A stretch of DNA of 64,000 bases, from positions 248,001-312,000 of the forward strand of contig NC_133926.1 of assembly GCF_964199755.1 (NCBI RefSeq), written 5' to 3'. This document shows, one piece after another, positions 17,850 to 54,600 of the stretch. The DNA comes from Larus michahellis. Its lineage: Eukaryota > Chordata > Aves > Charadriiformes > Laridae. A program made the position numbers and the translations under genes. The notes beneath the pieces were generated by a model. It did not search any database. It worked only from the letters and a program-made list of their open reading frames with translations, and was not told where the DNA came from. Each line of letters opens with the position of its first letter. Position 1 is the first letter of the stretch.

Positions 17850-18040
17850 ACGCGCAGCCGGCCCCACGCGCCACAACCGCCGCGCCACAACCGGCGTCAC
17901 ACGGCACAACCGGCACGGCACAGCACAGCCGGCACCGCACGGCACAACCGGCACCGCGCGGCACAACCGGCGATGCTCAACCGGCAACAACCGGCCCCAC
18001 CGACAGCGACCGGCAGCCTGTAACCGGCGACGGAGGGTGG
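17850..18040. repeat. CACAACCGGCA short-unit array
   Basis: About 15 copies of a 10-20 bp unit containing GGCACAACCGGCACCGC. It may overlap the OVOL1 upstream region. Confidence 0.75.
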
Positions 18041-18059
18041 CGTTGAGGTGGCAGCGCAT

Positions 18060-19080
18060 GGCTCGGGGACGGTGACGCCGGTGGGTTTCGGTGACGCCGG
18101 GCAACGGTGACGCCGGGTCTTGGTGACAGCGACACCGCTGGGTCTCGGTGACACCCGGTTTTGGCGACACCGGGTCCTGGTGACAGTGTGGTGACGGTGA
18201 CACTGGGCCTTGGTGCCACGAGGCTGACGCCGGCGCCAGGATCGGGCGCTGGGATGGACTGAAGGTGCCAGATCCGGTGACGGGATCGACTTGGGATCCA
18301 TTGGAATCGACCGAAATTCCAGGATCTGGCACCGAAATTGACCGAAAATCCAGGATCTGGCACCGAAACTGATCAAATCGGTGGGATCTGGGCCGGAAAT
18401 TGACCAAGAATCGGGGATCTGTCATTGAAACTGACCAGGGATCGGGGATCCAGCACCGAACCTGCCCAAACACCTGCGATTTGAGCCCCAAAGCCGTCAC
18501 GGATCTGGGATCTGGCACCGAAAGGGACCCGACACCTGGGGTCTGGAGCTGAGACTGAGCCGAGATCTGGGGATCCAGCGCTGAAATCCCCCGAAGCCTT
18601 GTGATCCGGCACCAAAACTGACCGGGGATCTGGGGTTCCGGTGCTGAGACTGAGCCGGGATCCGGCATCCAGCACTGGGATTGACCAAATACCAGCGAAC
18701 TGGACCCAAAATTTACCAGAGCTTGGGGATCCGGCACCCAAACTGCCCGGGATTTGGGGATTTGGGATCTGGTGCTGATACTGGCCAAATCCTTGTGTTC
18801 TGGCATCAAAACTGCCCGGGGATCTGGGATCCGGCACCAAAACTGACCGGGGATCTGGGATCCGGCGCTGCTATTGACCAAATCCTCGTGTTCTGGCATC
18901 ACAATTGAGTGGGGATCTGGGATCCAGCACCAAAACCGACCGAGGATCTGGGGATCCGGTGCTGGAACCAAGCCGGGATCTGGGATCCAGCGCCGACACC
19001 GAGCCGGGGACCTGGGAATCCGGCGCCGACACCCGCCGGGGATCGGTGATCCGGCATCGTCTCGAGCGAGGGCTGGTGGA
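18060..19080. repeat. GGGATCTGGGATCCGGCACC repeat upstream of OVOL1
   Basis: First GGTGACGCCGGGTCTTGGTGACAG-like units (18060-18230), then about 25 degenerate 30-60 bp units of GGATCTGGGATCCGGCACC with AAAACTGACCGGG. This directly precedes the OVOL1 first exon. Confidence 0.85.
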
Positions 19081-19149
19081 GCCGGTCGGGCTCGGGGCCG
19101 GGGCGCCGTCGCGGGGATCCGGCGGGGGATCGGGGATCGGGGGGCGGCC

Positions 19150-23517
<4,368 letters not shown>

Positions 23518-23639
23518 GGACACGCCCACTGGGAGGGGGTGGGGGGTTTTGGGGGTGGGGGGGGCAAGGGTATGGTTCATTTTTGGGGGGAGGCCCCCCC
23601 CACAACCGGCCTTTGGGGCAGCGGGGGATGGCCAGTTGA

Positions 23640-24080
23640 ACACCGCTGCCCGCCGCTAGGGGGCGTCCTTGCAGACCACGCCCCCTCCGGGTGAAAGCCA
23701 CGCCCCCTCCAGGCACAAGCCACGCCCATTTGGAGAGGGACACGCCCCCTGGGGGACCCCGCCCACCACCGGGGGCGTCCTTACAGGCCACGCCCCCCCC
23801 CGCGGGACGCGAGCCCGGCTTCTTGGGGCACAGGCCACGCCCCCAAAGGCCAGAGGCCACGCCCCCTCTGAGAACGCCCCGCCTCCCCGTGCGGCGCTGA
23901 CCACGCCCCCCATGGCCTATTGTGACCCGCCCCCCTTCAAGCTCCGCCCCTTCGCTTGGCCCCGCTCACCCCCCCCCCCCCGCCCCCCGCCCCTCGGGCA
24001 GGCCCCGCCCCCGGGCACAGACCACGCCCCCCCGGGCTGGCCCCGCCCCCCGGCAGCTTCCGCCCCCCCCCCCCCCCCGG
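23640..24080. repeat. CCACGCCCCC array 3' of OVOL1
   Basis: About 20 copies of GGCCACGCCCCC / AAGCCACGCCCCCT and related GC-box-like units in the OVOL1 3' UTR or flank. A possible weak polyA hexamer CATAAA lies at 24113-24118. Confidence 0.75.
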
Positions 24081-24154
24081 TGCTGCATCGCCGTTGCCGG
24101 GGGGGGGCATCTCCATAAAGCTCCTGTTCTCCCAGAGATGGCTGTGTTCGCCTA

Positions 24155-24450
24155 CGGACTGCCTGGCCCCTATAGCCCCCCCCGGCTCCTATAGCCCCCC
24201 TGACCCCTATAGCCCCCCCCAGCCCCTATAGACTCCCCCCATTCCATATAGACCCCCCCCAGCCCCTATAGTCCCCCTTGACCCCTAGAGCCACCCCTAG
24301 ACCCTATAGACACCCCCCATCCCCTATAGCCCCCACATGCCCTATAGCCCTTCTAAACCCCTATAGCTCCCCCACCCCCTATGACCCCCCCCCCCATAGC
24401 CCCCCCCATCCCCTATAGGCTCCCACAGCCCCTATAGCATCTATAAGGGA
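24155..24450. repeat. CCCTATAGCCCCCC repeat between OVOL1 and PC
   Basis: About 15 copies of CCCCTATAGCCCCCCC with variable C runs, in the gap between the converging OVOL1 and PC transcripts. Confidence 0.85.
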
Positions 24451-24502
24451 GTGACCCCCCCCACACACCCCCCCGCAGGCAGTGGGTGCTGTTAGTCCAG
24501 TC

Positions 24503-24508
24503 TTTATT
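24503..24508 (-). terminator. PC polyadenylation signal AATAAA
   Basis: TTTATT on the + strand is AATAAA for PC. If used, the PC 3' UTR is about 1.3 kb. A weaker GATAAA lies at 24675-24680. Confidence 0.55.
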
Positions 24509-24889
24509 GCCCGGGCCCCCCCCCGGCGATGGGGGAGGGGGGGAGGGGTGTGTGTGTGGGGAGGGGTCCCCTTGCCCCTCCCCCTCCAGCTTTGTTCCCG
24601 GTGGGGGGGGGGGGGGGGAAGAGGGGGGGGGGAGCGACCCTTCCCCCCCCCCCCCCCCCCCCAATTATTCCAGTCTTTATCCCGCCCCCTTGGTCACAAG
24701 CTCCGCCCCCTCCTCTCACCACACCCCCCCCCCCGCGAGGGGGGAGGGGCGTTTGGCAGCAACGAGGGGGGGGAGGGACGGATTGGGGGGGGGGGAAGGG
24801 CGACACCCCCCCCCCCCCCAAATCTCCGGGCTCCCTTAAGGCAGCGTGGCAGGGACAGGGTTAGTGACACGGGGGGGGGGCTGACCCCC

Positions 24890-25620
24890 CCCCGCCCTAA
24901 AGGGGGGGTCCCCAAAGTGTGTGGGGACCCCCAAAAGTGTGTGGGGGGGCCCTCTCCCCCCCCTCGAGGTGAAGCCCCTCCCCCAAAAGGGGCTGCCCCT
25001 CCCCCAACGGGGTGACACCCCCTCGAAAAAAGTGGGGCCCCCCCGAAAATGGGGTGAACCCCCCCAAAACAGGCGTGACCTCCCCCCAAATAACGTGGGG
25101 CACCCCCAAAAATTAAGGGGTGCCCCCCCAAACATGGGGACCCCCCAATTAACAGGTAACCCCCCCAAAATGGGGTGACCCCCCCCCTAATTAAGAGATG
25201 CCTCCCCAATTAAGACGTAACTCCCCCAATTAAGGGACGACCCCCAATTAAGGGGTGCTCCCCCCAGTTAAGGCATGCCTCCCCAATTATAGGGTCCCCC
25301 CCTAATTAACGGGTATCCCCCCCCTAATTAAGGGCTGCCCCTCAATTAAGCTCTGAGCCTCCCCAGTCATGGGGGCCATCCCCTAATTAAGGGGTGCCCC
25401 CCCAAATAAGGGGTGCCCTCCAATTAAGGGGTGCCCCTCAATTAAGCGCCGAGCCCCCCCTAATTAAGGGCACCCCCCACAATTAAGGGATGTCCCCCCC
25501 CAATTAAAGGGTGCCCCCCAATTAAGGGGTGCCCCTCAATTAAGAGCTTAGCCCCCCCAGTTGAGGGCACCCCCCCAATTAAGGGGTGCCCCCCCCAATT
25601 AAGCTGTACCCCCCTTCGCA
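24890..25620. repeat. AATTAAGGGGTGCCCCC repeat in the PC 3' UTR
   Basis: About 35 units of 17-25 bp. The right part is a regular CCCCAATTAAGGGGTGCCCC; the left part uses CCCAAAATGGGGTGACCCC. The transcribed strand therefore carries a TTAATT core every ~20 bases. Confidence 0.9.
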
Positions 25621-25818
25621 CAGCAGGGGGCGCTATAGGGGGGGGAGGCGGGGGCAGGTCGCTCTTAAAGGGCCAGCGCACCATTTGGCAGAGGGGGCTT
25701 TTTGGGGGGGGTGTTTTCGCGGGGGGGTGTGGGGTGGTGTCAGAGAGGTTTCGGGGGGGGATGTGGGGGGTGTTGGTCCTCTTCTCTCCCCCCCCCCTCC
25801 CCGCCCCCCCACCTCCTT

Positions 25819-47956
<22,138 letters not shown>

Positions 47957-48479
47957 TCAGAGGTCAGCGCCGCGGCCGGCAGCCCCCCCCAAACCCCCAG
48001 CACAACCCTATACGAGACAGCGGAGAATCCCCCCCCTCCCCTTTCCTTCCCCCCCCCCCCCTTTCCCAGAAGGGACCCAGCGGCCGGGGCCGCTCACCTT
48101 TGCCCCGGTGCCCTTTGACCCCCACCCAAACACCAGCCCCCACAGGAGCCAGCGCGGAATCTCCCCCTCCCCCCACCTCAATTTCCCCAGAAATTGACCC
48201 AGGCCGATGGGCCACCCCTCCCCCCCCACCCCCCCGCCCCCTCACGACCTTTCCCCCACTGACCTTTGACCCCCAAACCCTCAGGAAGGGACCCATCCAC
48301 CCCCCCCCGCCCCTTGCACAACCCCATACGAGACACTGGAGAATCCCCATCCCAATCCCGCACCTGGATTCTGCGCCACAACCCCCCCCCCCCCCCCCCC
48401 CCCGGCTTTCCCTCCTCGCCCCCGTTAATTCCTTAATTAGCAGGTTAACGAGGGGGAGGGTGACGCGTGTGTCCCGCGC

Positions 48480-49450
48480 ACACGCGCGTGCAAAACCCCC
48501 CCCCCCTTCCTTGCACGAGGGCCCCTCGCACGAGCCCCTCTCTCGCACGAGTATTTCTTCCACCAGCCCCCCCCCTCGCACGAGCAGCTCTTGCACGAGG
48601 CGCCCCCCCCCTCGCACGAGCACGCCTCCCGCGAGCCCCCCCCCGGCACGAGCAGCTCTTGCACAAGTACCTGCGCCACGAGCCCCCCCCCCCCCTTGCA
48701 CAAGCCCGTCTCCTTCACAACCCCCTCTTGCACAAGCACCTCCCTTGCACGCGCGCCCCTTGCACAAGCCCCTCGCCCACACGAGCTCCTCCCCGCGCGA
48801 CACCCCCCCCCCCCGCCTTTTGCACGAGTCCTTCTTCCACGAGCCCCCCTCGCACAAGCCCACCTCCTTCACCAGCGCCTCTCGCACGAGCATCTCCCTT
48901 CGCACCAGCCCCTCTCCCTCACGACCCTCCTGTAGCACGAGCCCCCGTAGCACGAGCCCCCGCCTCGCACGAGTACTTCTTCCACGAGGCCCCCCCCCCC
49001 GGCCTTGCACAAACGCGTCTCCTTCACGAGCCCCCCGTTGCACGAGCATCCCTCGCACGAGCCCCCCTTGCACGAGCCCCGTCTCCTCCGCGACCGCCTC
49101 TTGCACAAGCCCCTCTCGCGCGCACAAGCGCCTCTTCCACGAGCCCCCTTTGCACGAGCCCCTCGCCCCCACGACCCCCCCCTCCCTCCCCTCACACGGA
49201 CCCTTCTCCCACGAGCCCCCCTCCCTTGCACGAGCACCTCTTGCACAAGCAGCTCCCTTCGCACGAGCCCCTCTTGCACGAGCCCCTCTTGCACGAGCCC
49301 CTCGCCCTCACGACCCCCCCCCCTCGCACGAGATACACCCCCCCCACCCCCCCCGTTGCACGACTACCTCCTTCTTTCGCACGCTCGCCCCTCGCACGCT
49401 CGCCCCGCCCTCGCCCGCCCCCGGCACGAGCCCTCGCACGCCCCGGTGAA
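48480..49450. repeat. CTTGCACGAGCCCCTC minisatellite
   Basis: About 65 units of 12-18 bp centred on CTCGCACGAGC / CTTGCACAAGC. CTTGCACAAG is a near-palindrome. Higher-order copies occur at 48830-49140. Confidence 0.92.
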
Positions 49451-49604
49451 TCATTCACCCGACGGGGCAAAGTCCGTACAGGCCCCATACGGCCCCCCCC
49501 CGGGGCACCTCTGGCCCCATACGGCCCCGGACGCCCCCGCGGACCAGCTGCTGCCCGGCGGCAAACTGGGAGTACTGGTTCATACTGGGGTTCTTGGGGG
49601 TGGG

Positions 49605-50330
49605 GGACTAAGTCTATAGGGGGTTGGTCTATAGGGGTCCCAGGTCCTGTAGGGGCTCCAGGTCCTATAGGGGCTCCCAGCCTGTATAGAGGGCTGGGGG
49701 GTGAGGGGGGCGGAATGATGCAGAGGGGTCTTAGTTCCTATAGGGGGGAGCCTGTAGGGGGTCCCAGGCCCTATGAGGGTCCCAGCCCGTATAGAGGGCT
49801 GAGAGGGGGGGAATGATGCAGAGGGGTCATGGGCCCCATAGGGGGCCTGGTCTATAGGGGTCACAGGGCCAATAGGGGCTCCCAGGTCCCATAGGGAGCC
49901 TGGTCTATAGGGGTCACAGGGCCAATAGAGGCTCCCAGGTCCCATAGGGGGCCTGGTCTATAGGGGTCACAGGGCCAATAGGGGCTCCCAGGTCCCATAG
50001 GGAGCCTGGTCTATAGGGGTCACAGGGCCAATAGGGGCTCCCAGGTCCCATAGGGAGCCTGGTCTATAGGGGTCACAGGGCCAATAGGGGAGCCCCAGGC
50101 CTTATAGAAGACCCCAGCCCCCACGGAGGGGGCTTATGCAGAGGGGTCTTGGTCCCTATACGGGGCTGGAGTCTATAGGGGGCGGGTCTATAGGGCGTCC
50201 CAAGTTCTATAGAGGGTGCCAGCGCCTATAGGGTGTCCCAGGACCTATGGGGGGCTGACAGGGGGGCTCATGCAGAGGGGTCTCGGTCCCTATAGGGTCT
50301 ATAGGGGGCCCTACAGGTCGCCTAGAGCCT
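49605..50330. repeat. 53-bp CTATAGG minisatellite
   Basis: At 49846-50090 about 4.7 near-identical 53-bp units contain GGTCTATAGGGGTCACAGGG, CCAATAGGGGCTCCCAGG and TCCCATAGGGAGCC. More diverged CTATAGG units flank it on both sides. Confidence 0.93.
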
Positions 50331-50452
50331 GGGACAGATGGGGGGGTCACGTAGGTCCCGGCCCCTATAGGGCTATAGGCGTGGGGGTGGTGTCACGTGG
50401 TCCCCGGGTCACGTGGTCCCCGGTGTCGTCGCTGCCCCCCCCCCAAACTCAC

Positions 50453-50515
50453 CGCGCCGCGATCGCCGCCGCTTCCCCCCGCGTCCCGGCCGGCCCCGCT
50501 GGCCCCGCCCCCTCG
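50453..50515 (-). other. PC: Predicted non-coding first exon of PC
   Basis: The minus strand reads GCGGCGCG then GTGAGTTTGG, a strong splice donor with the exon ending at 50453, in CpG-rich sequence downstream of NF-Y boxes. The exon's 5' limit is a guess. Confidence 0.45.
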
Positions 50516-50725
50516 TCCCCTATTGGCCAATCGCCGCCCCGCCTTCTCTCCGCCGCGCTCCGCCCCTTGCTTCTCATTGGCCCTCCCTCCCTTGCGCTCG
50601 CTCCGCTATTGGTGGGGGAGGCTGCCACTCCCACGTGGGAAAAGGCCACGCCCCTTTCCGGGGCAGGGCGCCGTGACGTCACGACGGAGCCGCCCACGGC
50701 GCCTCCGCGGGCGCTGATTGGTCCG
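50516..50725 (-). promoter_or_regulatory. Probable PC promoter with NF-Y boxes and a CRE
   Basis: ATTGG (CCAAT on the minus strand) occurs at 50522, 50576, 50608 and 50717, a CCAAT in the other orientation at 50527-50531, and TGACGTCA at 50674-50681. The orientation of most boxes fits minus-strand transcription into PC. Confidence 0.6.
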
Positions 50726-50799
50726 GGGGAGGGGGGCGGGGCCGAAGCGGAGGAGGCAGGGCCACGTGACCGCGGGCGACCTGCCACGTGACCCCTATA

Positions 50800-51330
50800 T
50801 ATATGTATATAGAGCCTATAGCGGGGCGCCTCTATAGGGGTGCTGGCACCCATAGGGTCACCTCTCCTACCCCCCGTACGGGGCGCCCTGTACAGGGGCT
50901 CGCTTCCCTATAGGGAGGTCCTATAGGGAGCTTTCTATAGGCTGCTTTCTATAGGCTGCTGGCTGCTTTAGGGGCCCCCCTATAGCCCCTGTCCCCTATA
51001 GAGAGCACCCCTGCGACCTCCACGTCCTGCTCGGCGTGCCCTATAGATCCCCCGCTCCTTCTAAGGGGCGTCGCAGGACTCCCTCTGACCTATAGAGGAC
51101 TGTAGCACCCCACGGGCCCCCACCCCCTTTAGGGGACACCCTATGGCGCTCCCCAGCCTATAGGGGACCCTACGGATAGAGTCATGTGGTGTAGGCCCCC
51201 CCCGCCCCCTTCCCTCCGTCCACCTATAGGGGTCAACTATGGCCCTGTTGGACCTTGGGTGGGCAGCAAGGCCCCTCCGTGCCCTATCGGGGCCATTCTG
51301 CAGGCTCCTTCTCCCTATAGGGGACACCCC
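50800..51330. repeat. CTATAGGG repeats between PC and RTN3
   Basis: About 20 scattered CTATAG hexamers in GC-rich sequence, denser at 50890-51050. An isolated CCTATATATATGTATATAG lies at 50795-50813. Confidence 0.75.
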
Positions 51331-51344
51331 ATAGCCGCGGCGCG

Positions 51345-51636
51345 GCGGGGACTACAACTCCCGTCATGCACCGCGCCCCAGCGCATGCGCAGGGATCACG
51401 GCGGGCCTGGCTCCGCCCCCCTCCTCCCGCGCCCGGCGCATGCGCAGGAGCGCCCGGCTGCGGCGGGAGGGCGGCGCGGGGGCGCACGCGCGGCGCGCGG
51501 GGGGGTGGTGGTGAGCGCATGCGTAGAGCCCCGCCCCGGCCCCGCCCCGCCAGGCCCCGCCCCCCCTCAGTCGGTGCGTGGCCGCCGCCCCGCACGGACG
51601 CGCCTCGCCGGGGGCTCCGCTCCGCCGTCCGCCGCC
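51345..51636 (+). promoter_or_regulatory. RTN3 promoter (ZNF143-type and NRF1 motifs)
   Basis: ACTACAACTCCCGTCATGCA at 51351-51370 is an SBS/ZNF143-type element. The NRF1 palindrome GCGCATGCGC occurs at 51381-51390 and 51436-51445, with a variant near 51515. GC boxes follow and there is no TATA box: a typical CpG-island promoter. Confidence 0.75.
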
Positions 51637-54600
51637 ATGGCCGACCCCGCCGCCCAGTTCCCCTTCGTCTCCTCTTCATCTTCCTCCGGTCAGCCCCAGC
51701 CCGGAGGCTGCGGGGGCGCTGGCTCCGCCTCCTGCGCCGGTAAGGGCCTGGCGGGGCCTGGAGAGGCCGCGGGGCCTGGGGTGGGGGGGCGGGCGGCAAG
51801 AGGCCTTTAGGGGGTAGGTGTGAGGTGAAGAGGCCTTTCGCGGGGCGGGCATAGGGGGAAAAGGCCTATAAGGAGGCAGTTATAGGGGAAAGAGGCCTAT
51901 GGGAGGCAAGTATAGGGGAACGAGGTCTATAGGGGAGCAATTGTAGGAGAAATAGGCCTATAAGAGGGCAGGTATGGGGAAAAGAGGCCTATAGGGGGAA
52001 GAGGCCTATAGGGGAGCAATTATAGGGGAAATAGGCCTATGGGGGGCAGGTATATGGGAAATAAGTCTATAGGGGAGAGATTATAGGGGAAAGGGGCTTT
52101 TGGGGGACAGATGTGAGGTGAGGAGACCTTTATAGGGGATGATATAGGGGAAGGAGGTCTACAGGGGGGCAGATATAGGGGGAAGAAGCCTTTGAGGGGC
52201 AGATATAGGGAGAAGAGGCCTATAGGGATGCAGTTATAGGGGAAATAGGCCCATAGGTGGGCGGGTACAAGAGGAATACGCCTATAAGAGGGCGGGTGTA
52301 GGGGGAAGAGGCCTATTGGGATGCAATTATAGGGGAAAGAGGCCTTTAGGGGGGAAGGTACACAGGAAATAAGTCTATAGGGGAGAGATTATAGGGGAAA
52401 GAGGCTTTTGGGGGATGGATATGAGGTGAAGAGACCTTTACAGGGGCAGATATAGGGGAAAGAGGCCTATAGGGGGGCAAATATTGCAGGGAAGAGGCCT
52501 TTGGGGGGGCAGATATAGGGAGAAGAGAACTTCGGAGGGGTAGATATAGGGGAAGGATGTTATTAGGGGGCCGATATAGGGGAAATAGACCTTTAGGGAC
52601 ACAATTATAGGAGGAAGAGGCCTTGGGGGGGGCAGATGTGGGGGGAGGAAGCCTTTAAGGGGGGCAGGTATAGGGGGAAGAGGCCTTTAGGAGGACAGAA
52701 ATGGGGTGGAGACGCCTTTAAGGGGCAGATATGGGAGGTAGAAGCCTTTAAGGGGGAGATATAGGGGAAAGAGGCCTTTAAGGAGGCAGATATGAGGGGA
52801 GGAGGCCTTTGGGGGGGGCAGATATAGGGAAAGAGGCCTATAGGGGGGCAGGTATAGGGGGAAGAGACCTATAGGGGGCAGGTATGGGAGGCAGAAGCCT
52901 TTAAGGGGCAGTTATAGGGGGATGAGGTCTTTGGGGGGGACAGATACAGGGGGAAGGGGCGCACCCGGTCCCGTATCCTGCAGAATTGGGGGGGAAAACT
53001 CCCAGAAAAGGAGCTGTTGATGTTTTGGGGTGTTGTTGGGTGGTTGGGCAGCTCCGTCCGTCCGCCCCCAGCGCGTGAGGTGGGGGATCCCCGGCATTTT
53101 GGGGGCGCATTTCGCCTTCCCCCCCCCCGACACCCCTGGGAGCACCCCCCACACACACAATGTCAGCGCTCGTTCCAACTTTGCGATTGCGGCCGGCACA
53201 CCCTGATTCCCCTGATTTCACCCCAATTTTCACAGCTGGATGCCACAGAGCCCCAAAGCCCTGCGGTTTCACCCCAAATATCACCCTCCATGAGGTGGGG
53301 GGGAGCTTCCCTGGGGGTCCGGCGTCGAGTCGGGGGGAAGGTGGAGATTTCAGGGTGACCTGACACCGTCCGTGCTCTGGTTGTTGTCACCCGGCGGGGA
53401 CAACTGCTGCGATGGAACCCCACCCCGAACAGCGTGACCTGGCTGGGGAAAATGGGGTAAAAACCCCCCAAATTTGGTCAAAACCAGAATTCGCCTGAGG
53501 GTCTCGCGTTGGAGAGGCGGCGGCGGGTGACACAACATCACCCCGAAAAGGGGAAGCTGGAGGAAACCCTGTTCCCCCTCCGCGGTACAACCGGGTACCC
53601 CAAACCCCCCCCAGGGACCCCCAGTTTTGTGGCTGCGGGGGGAACGATAACACCGGGGATGACTGAAACCACCGGCACCTGACACCCCCCGGTTTGGGGT
53701 AAAACCCTGTGGAAAAGGGTACGTAGACTCCAACTGTGGGGGTTTGGGGGTGCTCAAGCCACCACCACCCCCCCCATCTGCCCGTTTTCGGGGTGAAGAG
53801 GCAGCGATCGGTCTCATTTTTGGGTGATTTCACCCCCAAAAATGCATCATCACCCCAAAAAGATGCTGGATGCGCCGGGATGAAGTCTTGCTGCGTCGAA
53901 GCAAAACACACGCGCCCCCCCTCCCCCCGCTTTTTGGGGGAGGGGTAAGCACCCCGGTGGGTTTCGGGAGGGGTGGGGGGGGTTTTGGGGGGCCCCCCCG
54001 CGGCGTCGAGCTCTCACCCTCTGTGTTTTCTTGCAGATCCCCCCGCTTCTTCCTCCTCCTCCCAGCCTGTCTCTCTCTTTGCGGCTTCACCAGGCAAGTC
54101 TCCCCCCCCTCACCACTGTCCTGCGCCCCCCCAGGAAGAAAAATGTCGGCGGGGGGAGGGAGGGAAGGCTGTAACCCTAAAAATGCCCCCCTGGATTTAG
54201 GGGGGGTGACCCCGATGCTGCTGCACTCCCCCGCTTTTGGGGGGGGCTTCACCTGTGGCTCATTTTGGGGGGACAAAGAGGTCCTGAGACCCCCCCCTAA
54301 AACGGCGGCTGAGGCCGGGAGGGGGGGCCCCCACCCCCAGTTACAGCCTTGTCGATGCTTTAAGACCCGTCAAAAATAGACATTTTTCTTTCGCTCTTTT
54401 TTTCCTGCTTATTAACACAATTTCTTCTCCCTTTTTCCGGGCGAGCGCCCGCCCCACAGCTTTGCCCCCCCTCTGCCCCATGGCTGTGCCCCCCCCTCCC
54501 TGCCTCTGCCCCACGGCTGCTGTTCCCGCTTTGCACGGCCCCCCCCCCCCCCCACCTTGCTGCTGCTCATCTGGCTGAGGAGGAATTCGCCGTTTCTCGT

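Noticed and set aside
50795-50813. TATATATATGTATATAG as a TATA box
   Set aside because: No gene start lies at a suitable distance. Both neighbouring promoters look CpG-island type, so it is more likely a mutated CTATAG repeat.
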